This document shows, one piece after another, positions 44,421 through 56,060 of a stretch of DNA of 64,000 nt (the stretch's first letter is position 1; each line of letters begins with the position of its first letter). The position numbers and the translations under genes were made by a program. The stretch lies in assembly GCA_030248135.1 (NCBI GenBank), contig JASANC010005329.1, positions 1-64,000 on the forward strand, in the 5' to 3' direction. Below the pieces are notes generated by a model, which made no database searches, was not told where the DNA came from, and worked only from the letters and a program-made list of their open reading frames with translations. This DNA comes from Theristus sp. LFF4_11 (lineage: Eukaryota > Nematoda > Chromadorea > Monhysterida > Xyalidae).

Positions 44421-45790
44421 ACCTCAGGGTTTTCATTTTTTCGCTTTTTGGGCCGATTTCGCCTATGCTATTTCTACGGCCGATTCGCCCGACATCGTCA
44501 CGATTCAGTATCTAGAATTGCTCACATAAGAAAACTGACCCAAAAGCCGTGATCGGCGCAATGAATTACCATGGACAACACAGTTTTTTGCATTTGGACC
44601 GATTTCGCTAATTTCCACTGCGGTTCGCCCGAAATCGTCACGATTCAGTATCTAGAGTTGCTCACATAAAAAACTAACCCAAAATTCGTGATCAGCGCAT
44701 TGAATTACCCTGGAAAACACCCTTTTCTTGTTTTTCGTTCCTGGACCGCTTCGCCAATTTCCACGGCCGATTCGCCCGAAATCGTCTCGATTCAGCATCT
44801 AGAGTTGCTCACGTAAGAAAACTAACCCAAAATTCGTGATCAGCGCATTGAATTACTCTGGAAAACACCCTTTTCTTGTTTTTCGTTCCTGGACCGATTT
44901 CGCCAATTTCCACGGCCGATTCGCCCGAAATCGTCACGATTCAATATCTAGAGTTGCTCACATAATAAAACTAACCCAAAATCCGTGATCAGCGCATTGA
45001 ATTACCCTGGGAAACACCCTTTTCTTGTTTTTTGTTTCTGGACCGATTTCGCCAACTTCCACGGCCGATTCGCCCGAAATCGTCACGATTCAGTATCTAG
45101 AGTTGCTCACATAAAAAACTAACCCAAAATCCGGGATCAGCGCATTGAATTACCCTGGAAAACACCCTTTTCTTGTTTTTCGTTCCTGGACCGATTTCGC
45201 CAACTTCCACGGCCGATTCGCCCGAAATCGTCACGATTCAGCATCTAGAGTTGCTCACGTAAGAAAACTAACCCAAAATTCGTGATCAGCGCATTGAATT
45301 ACCCTGGAAAACACCCTTTTCTTGTTTTTCGTTCCTGGACCGATTTCGCCAATTTCCACGGCCGATTCGCCCGAAATCGTCACGATTCAGCATCTAGAGT
45401 TGCTCACATAAGAAAACTAACCCAAAATTCGTGATCAGCGGATTGAATTACCCTGGAAAACACCCTTTTCTTGTTTTTCGTTCCTGGACCGATTTCGCCA
45501 ACTTCCACGGCCGATTCGCCCGAAATCGTCACGATTCAGCATCTAGAGTTGCTCACGTAAAAAAAACTAACCCAAAATTCGTGATCAGCGCATTGAATTA
45601 CCCTGGAAAACACCCTTTTCTTGTTTTTCGTTCTTGGACCGATTTCACCGATTTCCACGGCCGATTCGCCCGAAATCGTCACGATTCATCATCTAGAGTT
45701 GCTCACTAAGAAAACTAACCCAAAATCCGTGATCAGCGTATTGAATTCCTACGGACTAAACATTTCTCCTATTTTTCGTAGCTCAGACAA
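44421..45790 (+). repeat. ~148-bp tandem satellite, nine units
   Basis: The start of GGACCGATTTCGCC recurs at 44451 (variant), 44596, 44743, 44891, 45040, 45188, 45337, 45486 and 45636, spacings 145-150. Units share CGAAATCGTCACGATTCA, TCTAGAGTTGCTCAC and GTGATCAGCGCATTGAATTA. Diverged units in inverted orientation lie at 31690-31905. Short frames crossing units are not called. Confidence 0.93.
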
Positions 45791-45844
45791 AATTTGTAAG
45801 AGTTAAAAACTGATACCCAGTCAAAATGCTACCAACTTTAAAAA

Positions 45845-46165
45845 ATGCTTAATTTTGACACAAAAAAATGCCCGGGCAAAAAATAAACTAAATTTTCAGA
45901 ATCTACGGATGAAATTACCCTAGGAAACATTTTTGTTCAACTGTGAAAGTGTCCCAGCTAAAAATTGAAAGGGCGAACACTTGAAACCAGGTAAAAACCC
46001 TTCGATTTTTGAAAAATGCCCATTTTTACCCAAAAAGTGGGTCGGGGCAAAAAATTAACCCAATTTTCAAAATCTCCAGGTGAAATTACCCCAGGAAACA
46101 TTTTTGTTTGACTGTGAAAGTGTCGCAGGTAAAAATTGAAAGGGCGAACACATATGATTACATAC
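45845..46165 (-). repeat. Two inverted units of the ~172-bp repeat
   Basis: Reverse complement of the 4816-5510 repeat, recognisable by CACTTGAAACCAGGTAAAAA. 46170-47000 beyond it is AT- and G-rich with no gene called. Confidence 0.7.
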
Positions 46166-47012
46166 CAGAAAAAAAAATAGAAACAAAAATAAGTAACATA
46201 AATTTCAGAATAGGTTTTTCGTGTCTACGGCGTATGAAAAGTTGTCCGATAAAAATTTTTTCGCGGCTCCAAGCACAACTTTGGGTGTTCGTTTCGTGTG
46301 CACAGGAGCAGGTTTGTAGCTTATAGTATGCTCGCTGGAGGCAGCGAGCAAATTTGAAAAAAGCGCGCGAGGGAATAATTAGCCATATAATGCGTGATGC
46401 GCTCTCCGCTCGCTGCGCTCGCTCGCGCATCCGCATGATAAAAACCTCTTTCACGGTTTTTCGCGGCGTAAAATACAAACGTTTAAAGATGATTAGATGT
46501 CAAAAAGGGGTATTTTTGGTATTCATTCTGTAGACCGGTCAACCAGAGAACTTCGTCTGTTAACAAGCGGACCATTTGTAAGGTGTGGGAGCCCCGGATT
46601 TTTCCTGGTTGTCGAGGATTTTGTAATGAGAGGTTTATAAACGTATAAAAAACAAACATATTTACCCACAATTTTTTATTGTATATTGAACTATCTATTG
46701 TTTTATATACCCGCTTTTTTATATTTTCAAAATTTTGGGGTTTCCCGCTTGGGGGACTTTGTTTTTTATGTGGGGGGGGGAGTTGAGGTGGGGCGCGTCG
46801 GGTGGTGCAAGACTTTACGGCATATTCTGGTCTCTCCGATAATAACGAAAATAAAAAAAAAAAACGTTTTGTGGGGTTTTTTGGGCGAAATACAGACACA
46901 AACAAACTCAATCAAATTTATAAATATAAATAATTATAAATTTTGGTTTGGTTTGTTGGGGTTTTTTGTTCGTTATTTCGTTTTTTGTATATTCACCAAC
47001 ATCAATAAGAAA

Positions 47013-50000
47013 ATGTCCGCTCTCCGTGTGCTCGCCGGCGCCGGCGGGGGGGGTGGCAACCGTGCAATCAAAAGAATCTCGCCGAGTTGTCCAGTTACTC
47101 CCCACAAGCCCGCGACTGTCGTTCGCCTGGCATCGAAGTGGAGTCCATCCGCCAGATTCTGGCCGCCACCACTGGCGTCTCATGCCAGTTTGTCCAGCAA
47201 GACGCCGCATCGTTGCGAGAGCCGAACTACACGAGAATTAGCCACTTTTTCGGCCAGATTCTGGCCGGACACGTCGACACGGGCGTGATGTTGCTCAGCG
47301 GCACACCGGAACGCCGGAGACTGTTCAACGTGTCGCTGCCGGTCTTGAGCGGTCAGAGGAGTTTGGCCGCTGTCTCGTGCTACAAGGGGCGGAGGGGGCA
47401 GTTTTACGTTGTTTTTTTTCTCATTTTTGGCCAAGTATTTTTGGTAAAAAAAGAAGACGCGGGACACTGCAAAATGTAGAACTGGGTTTTAAAAACAGTG
47501 AATCGTTCTGTCGATCAAGAAGTCTTGTGGCGACTGATGAGCGACATAAATTGCAAAAAGTCTGTTCTTCTTGTTGGTGATCAAAACAGGCAGAAAGTAT
47601 GGAGTTGACCATACATTCCTTCCAAACAAAATGCACACACGGGCAGCACATCCGCACAACAACATACAGTTTTTTTAGATTTTTTTGGAACACCAAGTTT
47701 GTCCACCGTTAATAAAAACGTTTTTTTATAAAACATCCAAACACGAAAATGGTGAAAACTGGCCCGAGGCTCCGTTGAATCTCATCGATATGGCCGTGAA
47801 ACTGAAGATCTACGACATTTGGACGTGGCTGCTGATTGGATTGTTCGTTGGTTTTTGTTGGCTCTATCGACGCACGACGCGGACACTGAATGCCAAGGGA
47901 TCGATTACGTCGACCGGAAACCGCACAACCGAACCCCCCAAATTGAACTACGGTGGTGCAATGGCGTGGTGCGGTCTCGTCGGCATGGTGATTGGCGGCA
48001 TTTATCAGGTGCAGTGAAATGCGAACAAAATGAGCAGTTCCCGTTATTTTGATAAGACGTTCATCAGCAGTGCAGTTTTATTCTGCAGTGCACGGCGTAA
48101 TACCAGAGAAGTGTAAGACATCATGAGTAGTCAAGCCAAACTGCCAATTGAGTCCCGCTGCTCGAGCCCCGACATACAGTGTATTTCCCGGTAGCGGCTG
48201 AGTATGTCAAAAAATGGATTACAAATGGTTCAAGCACGGTTTCTTGCGGTTTCGCCTGGTAGAGCGAACACATCATTGGTCCAGGCTTTTGTCCAATAAT
48301 AAACTGTACATGCATAGATCAACAATAGTTGCGCAACAAAATTGTTGAGAAATTTTGTGCTATGGCTGCTGACAATTTGTTCTTTTTTTGCCGACAATTT
48401 TTCAGAGTGCGAACATTATTATTTTTTTACCCAGAACGGACTGCTCGCAAACGCACTGGTCGAGATGCACGTTCCACTGTTCTCCAATACCGAGGAATTA
48501 ATCGAGCAAACTCGCAACCACCGACTAACAATCATAACACACAGGAAAGCGGCATGGCTTGACATCGTTAGAGACTCAGGGCTTAATGCGTTCGAAAAAA
48601 CGGCTTTTTGAACATCGTTGTCGATGTAACAGTCGATTTTGTTCTGCTGTCACACGTTTAGCTAAACAAATGTGTCCAGTAAAATGTTCAGTGGACGTGT
48701 GCTGGAGTCCTCTTCGAGTTGCAAAGCCACCAGTCATTGTTTCAAAATTTGTTGTTTCACTCGATTCACATTTTGCACACCGTTGCCATTCTGCAAATGC
48801 TAAGTGATCCCTGACACACAGTGTTCCAATGCTCCAGAATCTTTTTCGAGCGCATTTCTAGCCCATGACAGCAAACTCGTCCACAATCTACGGCCAATTC
48901 CACGGAGCATTTCGCGCGAATCCACCGTACCACCGAGCACTGGACGCCGTCGACGACACGCTGCGCGAGCTCGTGCAGTCCGGACGTTACGCGATCGTGA
49001 CGAACGTCTTGACTGCGTACAGGCCGAACACGCGAACGGACAGAAATTGTTTGGTGACGCTTTTAGGCGAGACTAACCCCAGAAATGCCAACAGAACACG
49101 CTGCAAAGGGCGCCCATTTCGGTTTTTTTCCTGTCAATTAGGGCCCATCACCTGGATATCACCACCGTGAGACGTGTCTCGTCTCGTCCTCATTTGTCTC
49201 GTCAAAAATTTTACTGTCTCATTTTTGGTGTCGTCTCGCGGAGACTTTAAAAAAGGCTGTCTCGTGTCTCGTCTCGTCGCGTGGAAACCCGCGCGCCTTT
49301 GTTGCGCGGCAGCCCTAGATATGCCTCTCCAGTCTCCACACTCATTGTGGTTCGTTTCAACCATTCAGCCTGTACCTGCAGTTTAGCGATGAGAATCGGC
49401 AATTCAAAAGTGACTGAGTTGCCTGAGATGGGCATCTTCGCGAATGGTTTCCTTTTCGGCCCGACCGTGCCGCTGAGCACGATACGAAGAATCGATGAAG
49501 GCATTTCGGCGGTGCCGTCACAATTGGCTGCAATCAGGGACAGGTAACAGATGATTTTGTGCCGTCACAATGTCTCATTGCACTGTTATAGTTTACAAGT
49601 TTACACTTCTCTGTAGTTTCATTTTCTTGTTAAAACCAACGTTGAGCAAAATAATGAATGTTGAGCTGCCAATCATAGCGTGAAAAGCTCCATCGCGCAC
49701 CAACACGGATATTTGCATCCCATTTCCCTCATTTTCTTCGACATGTGTATACTGTTGACCCTTTCAACCTATGCTTCACCCATTTTGCCAACTTTTAATT
49801 CACTTGTGATACGTTTTTCTCCGTCACTATTCTCTCCAGGTACAATCGAGAACTCGAAGCTGAGCTTCAGCGTTCACTGAACAACCCGTACAAACATGAA
49901 CACAATCCTTTGAAGCTCGGAAACTTGCTGGCCGTTTTCCTGCTCGCCTACGCTGGATTCCTGGTTGCGTCGTGTGTGTTTCTGGTGGAATTTGTGTTTT

Positions 50001-50032
50001 TGAATTCTGGGAAATTTTGTCCGCGTCTTTAA
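47013..50032 (+). CDS. Ionotropic glutamate receptor-like gene (six-exon model)
   Basis: Exons: 47013-47407, 47679-48008, 48435-48566, 48862-49166, 49382-49543, 49840-50032 (TAA). All joins agree in phase (0,0,0,2,2) with GT...AG borders. S1 is seen in GIEVESIRQILAATTG and FFGQILAGHVDTGVMLL. M1 is IWTWLLIGLFVGFCWL. The M3-like segment GAMAWCGLVGMVIGGIYQ continues across the splice into NGLLANALVEM. S2 includes NTEELIEQT and LRELVQSGRYAIVTNVL. M4 is LLAVFLLAYAGFLVASCVFL. No pore loop is visible between M1 and M3, where about 30 polar residues lie instead. The 5' exon requires one base more in a G8 run (about 47045) for the ATG frame to reach S1; otherwise an upstream exon or a lesion must be assumed. 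No signal peptide or amino-terminal domain is visible. Confidence 0.72.
49167..49317 (+). repeat. GAGAC/GTCTC repeat inside a receptor intron
   Basis: Alternating GTCTCGTCTCGTC and GAGAC words, ending in GCGGCAGCCCTAG. The left edge coincides with the predicted splice donor GTGAGACG of the receptor gene. Confidence 0.7.
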
Positions 50033-50169
50033 TGCTGGATTTTCATTAGATATCGACCCGAGACTAATTGGGATTAGCTGCGATAATGTGATGTTGGTTA
50101 GACAATTTACCCCACGTTTTGGTAATTTAGATTTTTGTTTCTTACTTTGTGCACGGAATGCTTGCGGTC

Positions 50170-50175
50170 ATTAAA
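50170..50175 (+). promoter_or_regulatory. Possible poly(A) signal of the receptor gene
   Basis: ATTAAA about 138 bp after the receptor stop codon. Only position and motif support it. Confidence 0.3.
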
Positions 50176-50479
50176 CTAAAACTGAACTGTTGAGGGTAAA
50201 AACGAAAATTCACCAATTCAGACTCAGAGCAACGATTATTTTACTGTACATTTACAATTAAGCAAATGTAACATGAGAATTTCAGTCAACACAAACATAA
50301 AACATAAAACATCGCGTCCCGCGGCTCATGCCTTTAAGCATGCATATGAGTACGGTTTCGGTCGGCACATGATTTATTAGAATTACTGAAGTACGGAACC
50401 GTTCTATTTGTTACAACGGCAACGCTAACAAAAGATGCTGCAATTTCACGTTTTCGCCAACAATTGTCATTCTATCCGT

Positions 50480-51199
50480 TCACTTTCCGGCCACTTTCAT
50501 GAAATTGTCGACCATGATTGTGATTGGCAGCGCCAGCACGAGCACCCCGCACATGATCGCTGCAGTGCCGACCATATTGCTTACTGAAAAAACGCGTGTT
50601 GGCTATTTGAAGAGAACAAACGACCAATCCATCGGATTTGGTGAAAAAATAAGTCTTCAGTATCGAGCGACAAAACAACTGGTCACGAAGCAGAGAGTAG
50701 CACAGCGTATTTTCTTGCAGATTTGGACAATGGAGATGGCGGAAACAGAGACAAATTTGTTCACTGTTAAAACTTCAAATCTTTCTTGTTTACCGTTTTT
50801 TGTACATCTTTGTTGTTTTACTATTTAGTGCGTTCTTCTTTCTTATTGCTCAAAAAACTGTCCAATTCTACTGTTTTCCGTGTTTTTGCCGGACAGTTGC
50901 CTTCTTTTCCCATAAACAGGTATGCACTGTTCTACTGCATGACTCGTACCCGTTGTGCAGGGCACAATGTCCCCGTAGCCAGTGGTCGTCATCGTCACCA
51001 CGCACCACCAGAAGCCGACCGGGATCGACGAGAACGGTGACTCCGGCTCGTCCTTCTCCATGAAGTAGACGAGCGTCGCGAAGAAGATCACCCCGATCGT
51101 GAACACCATGACGACCATGGCCAGCTGCGAGGCGCTGCTCTTCAGCGTCAACGTGACGATGCGGCGTTCAATTCGTTGCCGTTCCCGTTCCCAGTGCAA
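50480..51199 (-). CDS. Voltage-gated K+ channel, pore and S6 exons (partial)
   Basis: The upstream exon (to 50950) encodes an S4-S5 linker/S5 (LTLKSSASQLAMVVMVF, GVIFFATLVYFMEKDE), then the pore helix and the K+ selectivity filter TMTTTGYGDIVP. It ends in phase 1 at a GTACGAGT donor. The terminal exon 50583-50480 (TTTTTTCAG acceptor) supplies S6, GVLVLALPITIMVDNF, and stops six codons later. The pore is canonical, so K+ selectivity is expected. Voltage-sensor segments S1-S4 and the T1 domain are not in this window's minus strand as far as I can see. Directly upstream of the S5 exon there is an in-frame TAA and no AG acceptor for about 100 bp, so the copy may be 5'-truncated, or the true border may be obscured by a sequence error. 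It is convergent with the receptor gene. Confidence 0.75.
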
Positions 51200-52331
51200 C
51201 GTTTACGGCAACGAGCCAAACGATTATGATGGACAAGTGGCTGCGACCGTTGTGTTGTGGTTTATTTGATCACCCTGTACTTAACATGTAACACTACATG
51301 TATCTCACTATTCAACACGAACAATCCTGATTACTATGAATTATCAAAAACAACTTTTTGTTAGCATAGCCACCGAGAAAGTGTACTAGGTGTACCAAGT
51401 GTACTGTACGAGAAAGGCAGCTACTGCACATAAAGCGAGCCCAATGTGCTCGTGACGTTGAAACAAACACATTCGTATGTATGATCGCAGTTTCAGTGTC
51501 CATTTTGCAGCCAGTTCAGTAGCCAAAAAAGCTGCCATTGACTGTGCTCCTACTTTCTGTTGTCAACTTTTCAGGCACTTGTGATGATGGTCACAAAGAA
51601 TGTCACCTCACGCTTTTTTTCAACAAAACGTGAACTTTGAACTTAGAAGTTACACTGTGCACCATTGATGTCACCACCGCGCATTGATTAAAAACGTCGT
51701 GTTTTTCGCACATTATCACTCCGGTTGCTGTGCTGAAAAAAGCATAGGGTTTTTGAACGTTATTTCCCGAGGCAGTCAGAGTCCATATTGTCAACAAAAT
51801 GCTTACCGACCTGAAATACCAAGTTTAGTTTAATGTCTTCCCAGCGACAAATTGAATAATCAACATTTTACGTGGCGTATTTTTCGAACGGAAGCGCCAG
51901 CTGGCGCCTTTTGAATTGTTCCTCATAAGAATAAATGAGAACAGTGTAAGAATCGAAAAAAACGAAAAATAAAAAAAAAGACAAAGCTCGACTCCACACA
52001 CAGCACATGAAAAAATACTAAAGATAAAAATAAATTCGCTTTCTGAAGCAAAATCTCTTGGGCACACATTGAAGCAAGCGGTGAAGTACAAGGGCCGTTT
52101 CTCCAACAAAAATAATTTTTTGTTTGAAAATGGCTTTAAAAATGGCTGTTTTCTCTTTCGCGGCCTAAAATTTTGTGGGTTCTCCAGTCTGCTGAACGTT
52201 AACGTTCATCTGTAAAAGTTTGAAGAAAATAGTCATTTTTTTCTTTCAAGCTTTTTTCAGACCTGAAACTTTTTTTACCATATTCGTGCGACGCTTGTTG
52301 TGCAACCATTCAACACAGTTCATGTGGCAAA
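51200..52331. other. Intergenic region between divergent genes
   Basis: About 1.1 kb between the Kv fragment (-) and the first exon of the lectin gene (+). It is AT-rich without recognisable repeats or coding domains; promoter elements of the lectin gene would be expected here, but none is distinctive. Confidence 0.4.
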
Positions 52332-52365
52332 ATGGGGATGCTCTTGGTTCTTCTGTTAACCGCAG
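52332..52365 (+). CDS. EGF/C-type lectin gene, exon 1 (signal peptide)
   Basis: ATG in a CAAAATGGG context opens MGMLLVLLLTA and ends in phase 1 at a GTAAAT donor. The hydrophobic run has signal-peptide character. The phase matches the EGF exon at 55914, and splicing would give ...LLTADHLSCEY with a plausible cleavage site. The exon is short, so its identification rests on phase and context. Confidence 0.55.
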
Positions 52366-52872
52366 GTAAATTTTGATAAAGATCGTCTTCTATATAAGGA
52401 TTTTTGCAGTGCTTTCTTTTTTGCTGCGCAATGCGGAAACCGTAGGAAACGTTGTTAAAGCTTCGATGAGAACGAAACATGTACTAGAAATACTGACTTG
52501 TTGATAAAAAAGTGTTGAAAGAGCAGATTTGTACGTTATTTTGAATTTCGGGGTGAATCCGTTGGAGAAGATCGATCCAGAGGGAACGTCGTCGTCGTGT
52601 TTATTATGGTTTTACAATGCCACAGATTGAAAATTTGAATAAATTGAGGAAATTTATTTGAACAGCAAATGACAGCTTCTGAGCACTAAACACAGAAACA
52701 CGGGGAGGGGGTCCTTGGGCGGTCCCGACACACCCACCCTCCACCCAAAGCCCGGGACCCTTCCCCACCCGTTCACAATTTGCAACCCCCCTCTGCCAAA
52801 ATGTTGCATAATCACAAATTTTTGTTTGAAAATCACGATTTTTTTATCGTGGATTTTTGCTCCCTTGGCGCA

Positions 52873-53138
52873 TACCGTAAAGTCTTGCATATAAGGTTCC
52901 TCCCACTTATAAGACCCACACCCAAAAGTGGGCGGAGTGTCACACAGCGAGAAACCAAAAAATTCAAATTTTTGACTTGGTCATAATGCCACCTCGTTTA
53001 TAAGGCCCGGAATTCCTGATCTTCGCTTTATAAGACCTCTTCCCACTTATAAGGTTGTCATACAAAATTCCACATTTTTCAGAAATTTTTGATTTTCAAA
53101 TTTATTTAAGGAGACCTTATATGCAAGACTTTACGGTA
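52873..53138. mobile_element. MITE family 2, copy 3
   Basis: Complete TA-flanked ends TACCGTAAAGTC and GACTTTACGGTA; 266 bp, lying in intron 1 of the lectin gene model. Confidence 0.9.
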
Positions 53139-53189
53139 ATATACGCTATATGCCATAGTTATTTAGTCTTACAAACAACAAAGAGCATT

Positions 53190-53970
53190 TTTACTATTGT
53201 GGATCCACCCTTGGAGGCCCACTCTTCAAGTGGTCCGTATTCCTGGTATTTTCGGCACTTGACCCTAGAGCAGACACTCGAAGGGTGTGCCTCACGCCAG
53301 ATGCAGTGCGGCTCTGGCCGCCCACTGATCGCGGCGTCGCCTCACTAGCACTGGTCACAAAGTGAGGGCTTCTGGTATATTTCCATTCCTGGGCTTCTGA
53401 CTTTCCTGGCATTTCAACGTGGACTTCTTGTTAGCATGAACCACAGAACTTGTTACTGGAATCGCAGTGTTAGAGTCACACATGCGTTGTGGCCTCTCGT
53501 CACTCACTTTTTCCTCCTTATATTACTGAAATAATAGAAAAGAAACAATAAAACAAAAGACTGTTGCAGGTAACTTACGGTTCGAAGATTTAAGCGAGGC
53601 CGGCAATGTTCAAACCTGTCGCTATTGGCGCAGGCAGTGAGTTGTCGCCCAGGTAGCCCAGGCGCCCCTACGTCAGGCGCAGTCCTGGACGGATCGTGTA
53701 GTCGCCTTTGATGTGGGGCGACCACACGGTACCTTTGCTCCTAACCACAAAGACGAGTACAATCGATGTTGGTTTCTTCGTTTATTGTGATGTCGGATGC
53801 AGAAATACAAAGAAACTATTGCAAGGACACATATTAAATGCACAAAAAGGTGGTAAACCAATAAAAAAAGAGATGTTTAACTGTTACAATCATGGTGTGT
53901 GGTAAAATAAATGAAATAGTTTAGCATTCCAGTTGAGGAAAGAAGTCGGTGCCAGGTGTGGACCTGACAC
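53190..53970 (-). mobile_element. Possible LTR-element fragment
   Basis: On the minus strand a candidate LTR starts TGTCAGGTCC near 53969 and ends GCAACA near 53562, with AATAAACGAAG inside. It is followed by a CAG acceptor and a short frame MCDSNTAIPVTSS. There is no second LTR or pol. The class is uncertain. Confidence 0.3.
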
Positions 53971-54269
53971 TATAATATTTATAGCGTTTTTCAATGAAGA
54001 ACTTGCAAGTTCCAATAAAAATTGCTATCTACCTACCTAAAAATGTCTGTCATCTTTGGTACTGAACTGATACTGTTGGTGTTTTTTTCAATCGGATTTT
54101 CAAAAACGATTCTTTTTGTCTCTTCAGAGTTGTTCGCATCAAGGGCATCTGGGGCTGGAGATGATGTTTCACCGACGATACCCAGTTAGTTGACATCAAT
54201 TTTATTCTGTTGTACGCTCAACGCCTCGTTGGGCAGCTTGTGGAGTGTCACGCACAAAAATAATGCACA

Positions 54270-54724
54270 TACCGTATTTCCCCATTAAACCCCCACCATT
54301 AATCCCCTCCCCCACCAATAAACCCCCCCCCCCCTACGACAAGTTTCCGAATAATCCCCCCACAAATACTCCCCCATGGATGTTAATTGGAAACCTGTTT
54401 GAAACACAAACCCAGCGAATTCAGTGGCTGAATGCAGTGACATTGGTGAAATTGTGCAACCAAAGGCCCCAAAGGGATGAGTTAATGGTAATTTCATTAC
54501 AAAAGACTGTTATAAAAGAAATTATTTGTGAAAAGTTGAAGTTTCTGCGACTTTCTTGCCTGCCATGCAAGGTATTTTTGTCATTTTTCAACAAACCCCC
54601 ACCCCTAAAATTTTTTGTAAATAAACCCCCCCCCACCAATAATCCCCCCCCCCAATAAATCCCCACCCCTAAAAGTCGCTGACGTCTTAATCCCCCATGG
54701 GGGTTTATTGGGGGTAATACGGTA
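54270..54724 (-). mobile_element. G-rich MITE family 1, copy 8 (reverse)
   Basis: Intact TA-flanked ends, C-rich on the plus strand; lies in intron 1 of the lectin gene. Confidence 0.88.
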
Positions 54725-55191
54725 CATATGTATTGATGCTGACTCGAATGCAGATGTTCGTACAGATGGAGAGGGTAGGCACTAGGCACAATCGATTCAC
54801 GTGTAAAATGCCGTGCAGAAAAAGTGCATTCGCAAAAAAAAAACAAATGGGTTAAAAAAGTAGTAGGTTTCCCGCATATACAGAGTGGTCCAAAAGTAGT
54901 GGGTACAACTTTGAGTTGCTTTAACTCGCCAACGGTTGAACCGTTTGAGCTGAAATTTTAGTCGCTTACTTAGGAAGTACAAACTTAGATCTCCACCAGT
55001 TTTAGCCCAAACGATGAAATATTGCCCCTGTTTGAAAAAAACGGATTTTAGAATGAAAACAGCATTTTTTCTGTCTCACATTGGATTTATTCATCGGTAA
55101 CGTCAAAAAAGGCAATACAACTATTGCTGCTTTCAATTTCCCTTGACACAATCGCGAAGATTTTCATTTTCACTCCTCTACGTTCAGGAAG

Positions 55192-55499
55192 TACAGGGCG
55201 AGCCTTAAAAAGGTTCCAAATTCACAATGCTCTCACTGGCATGTGCTGACTTTCGCATCTGTGCTTCGCATCTGTGAGCAGAACCGCTCACGCACAATTA
55301 AGAGTGGAAGTGAAACATCAGAGTTATCAAAGATTGCTCTCAGCGTTCGTTATCTTCAAGCTACTACGTGCGTATTGCTTTTTTATCTTTTTTATGTCGT
55401 GAACACTCGGGTTTCACCAAACTTTTCAGCTCGAAACATCTGAGCGCACAAGCCAGTGAGAGCATTTTGAAGTTAGATCCTTTTTTGGCTCACCCTGTA
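55192..55499. mobile_element. Short mariner palindrome relative
   Basis: Ends TACAGGGCGAGCC and GGCTCACCCTGTA with AATGCTCTCACTGG and CCAGTGAGAGCATT inside. It is a deleted relative of 58198-59320 and 62213-63309. Confidence 0.75.
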
Positions 55500-55660
55500 C
55501 AGTTGAACTCAATAACATATGCAACTCGCTGATTGGTCAGTGTGCATGCATTCCGTGCATGAATTGCTGCGGCGACGCTGAGTTTGGTTTGCACAGATTC
55601 TAGAATGGATCCGTCAACCAATCAGCTAGTTGGATATGTTATTTATTGGGTTAGACTGTA
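55498..55660. mobile_element. 163-bp palindromic element
   Basis: TACAGTTGAACTCAATAACA at the left and GGGTTAGACTGTA at the right, with GCTGATTGG and CCAATCAGC inside; a short relative of the 24139-24929 palindrome. It abuts the previous element, sharing TA. Confidence 0.65.
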
Positions 55661-55689
55661 GCAACACTGGGTTTGAATATTGCTTTTCA

Positions 55690-55905
55690 CTAAGATCTTT
55701 TAATTTGGTCCTGGAACTCAATGCGCCCATAGATAGGTAAGCAGTTGCATGCAGGACGCGGGAATTCAAAACTGGCAAAGTGATCCGAATCCCCTAAATA
55801 GGCCGAATCACTTAGGCGACTTTGAATTGCCACATAAAGATTGAAACTAGTTTTCTTTTTACGTCTGCACGCGCAATCAGTCGCAGAACTTAATAAAAAC
55901 TGTAT
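55690..55905 (+). repeat. Dispersed repeat adjoining the EGF exon
   Basis: Second copy of 29805-30030. It occupies the last ~200 bp of intron 1, including CAGTCGCAGAACTTAA, stopping just before the splice acceptor. Confidence 0.7.
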
Positions 55906-55913
55906 ATGTGCAG

Positions 55914-56060
55914 ATCATTTGTCGTGCGAATATAAATTCCAAGACGAAAACTGCAACGAATATGCGGAGTGCTACGGCCAGACAGAGTCCGAGTACAAAT
56001 GTCGCTGTGCAATAGGCTACAAGGGAGACGGACGGAAGGACAAGGAATGTGCCCCAGAAA
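55914..56060 (+). CDS. EGF/C-type lectin gene, exon 2 (EGF domain)
   Basis: 147 bp, phase 1 to 1, acceptor TATGTGCAG, donor GTTTGT. Six cysteines in EGF order with spacings 7-5-9-1-12. CRCAIGYKGDG matches the EGF consensus with GY.GDG, near residues 35-45 of the domain. Symmetric phase-1 exons are typical for EGF modules. Extracellular location is inferred from the domain. Confidence 0.8.

Noticed and set aside
45431..45806. 92-aa and 61-aa frames
   Set aside because: Two satellite units read in frame; the sequence is explained by the repeat.
46686..47288. 200-aa plus-strand frame
   Set aside because: Runs through the true receptor exon in a different frame; only its ATG at 47013 is used in the gene model.
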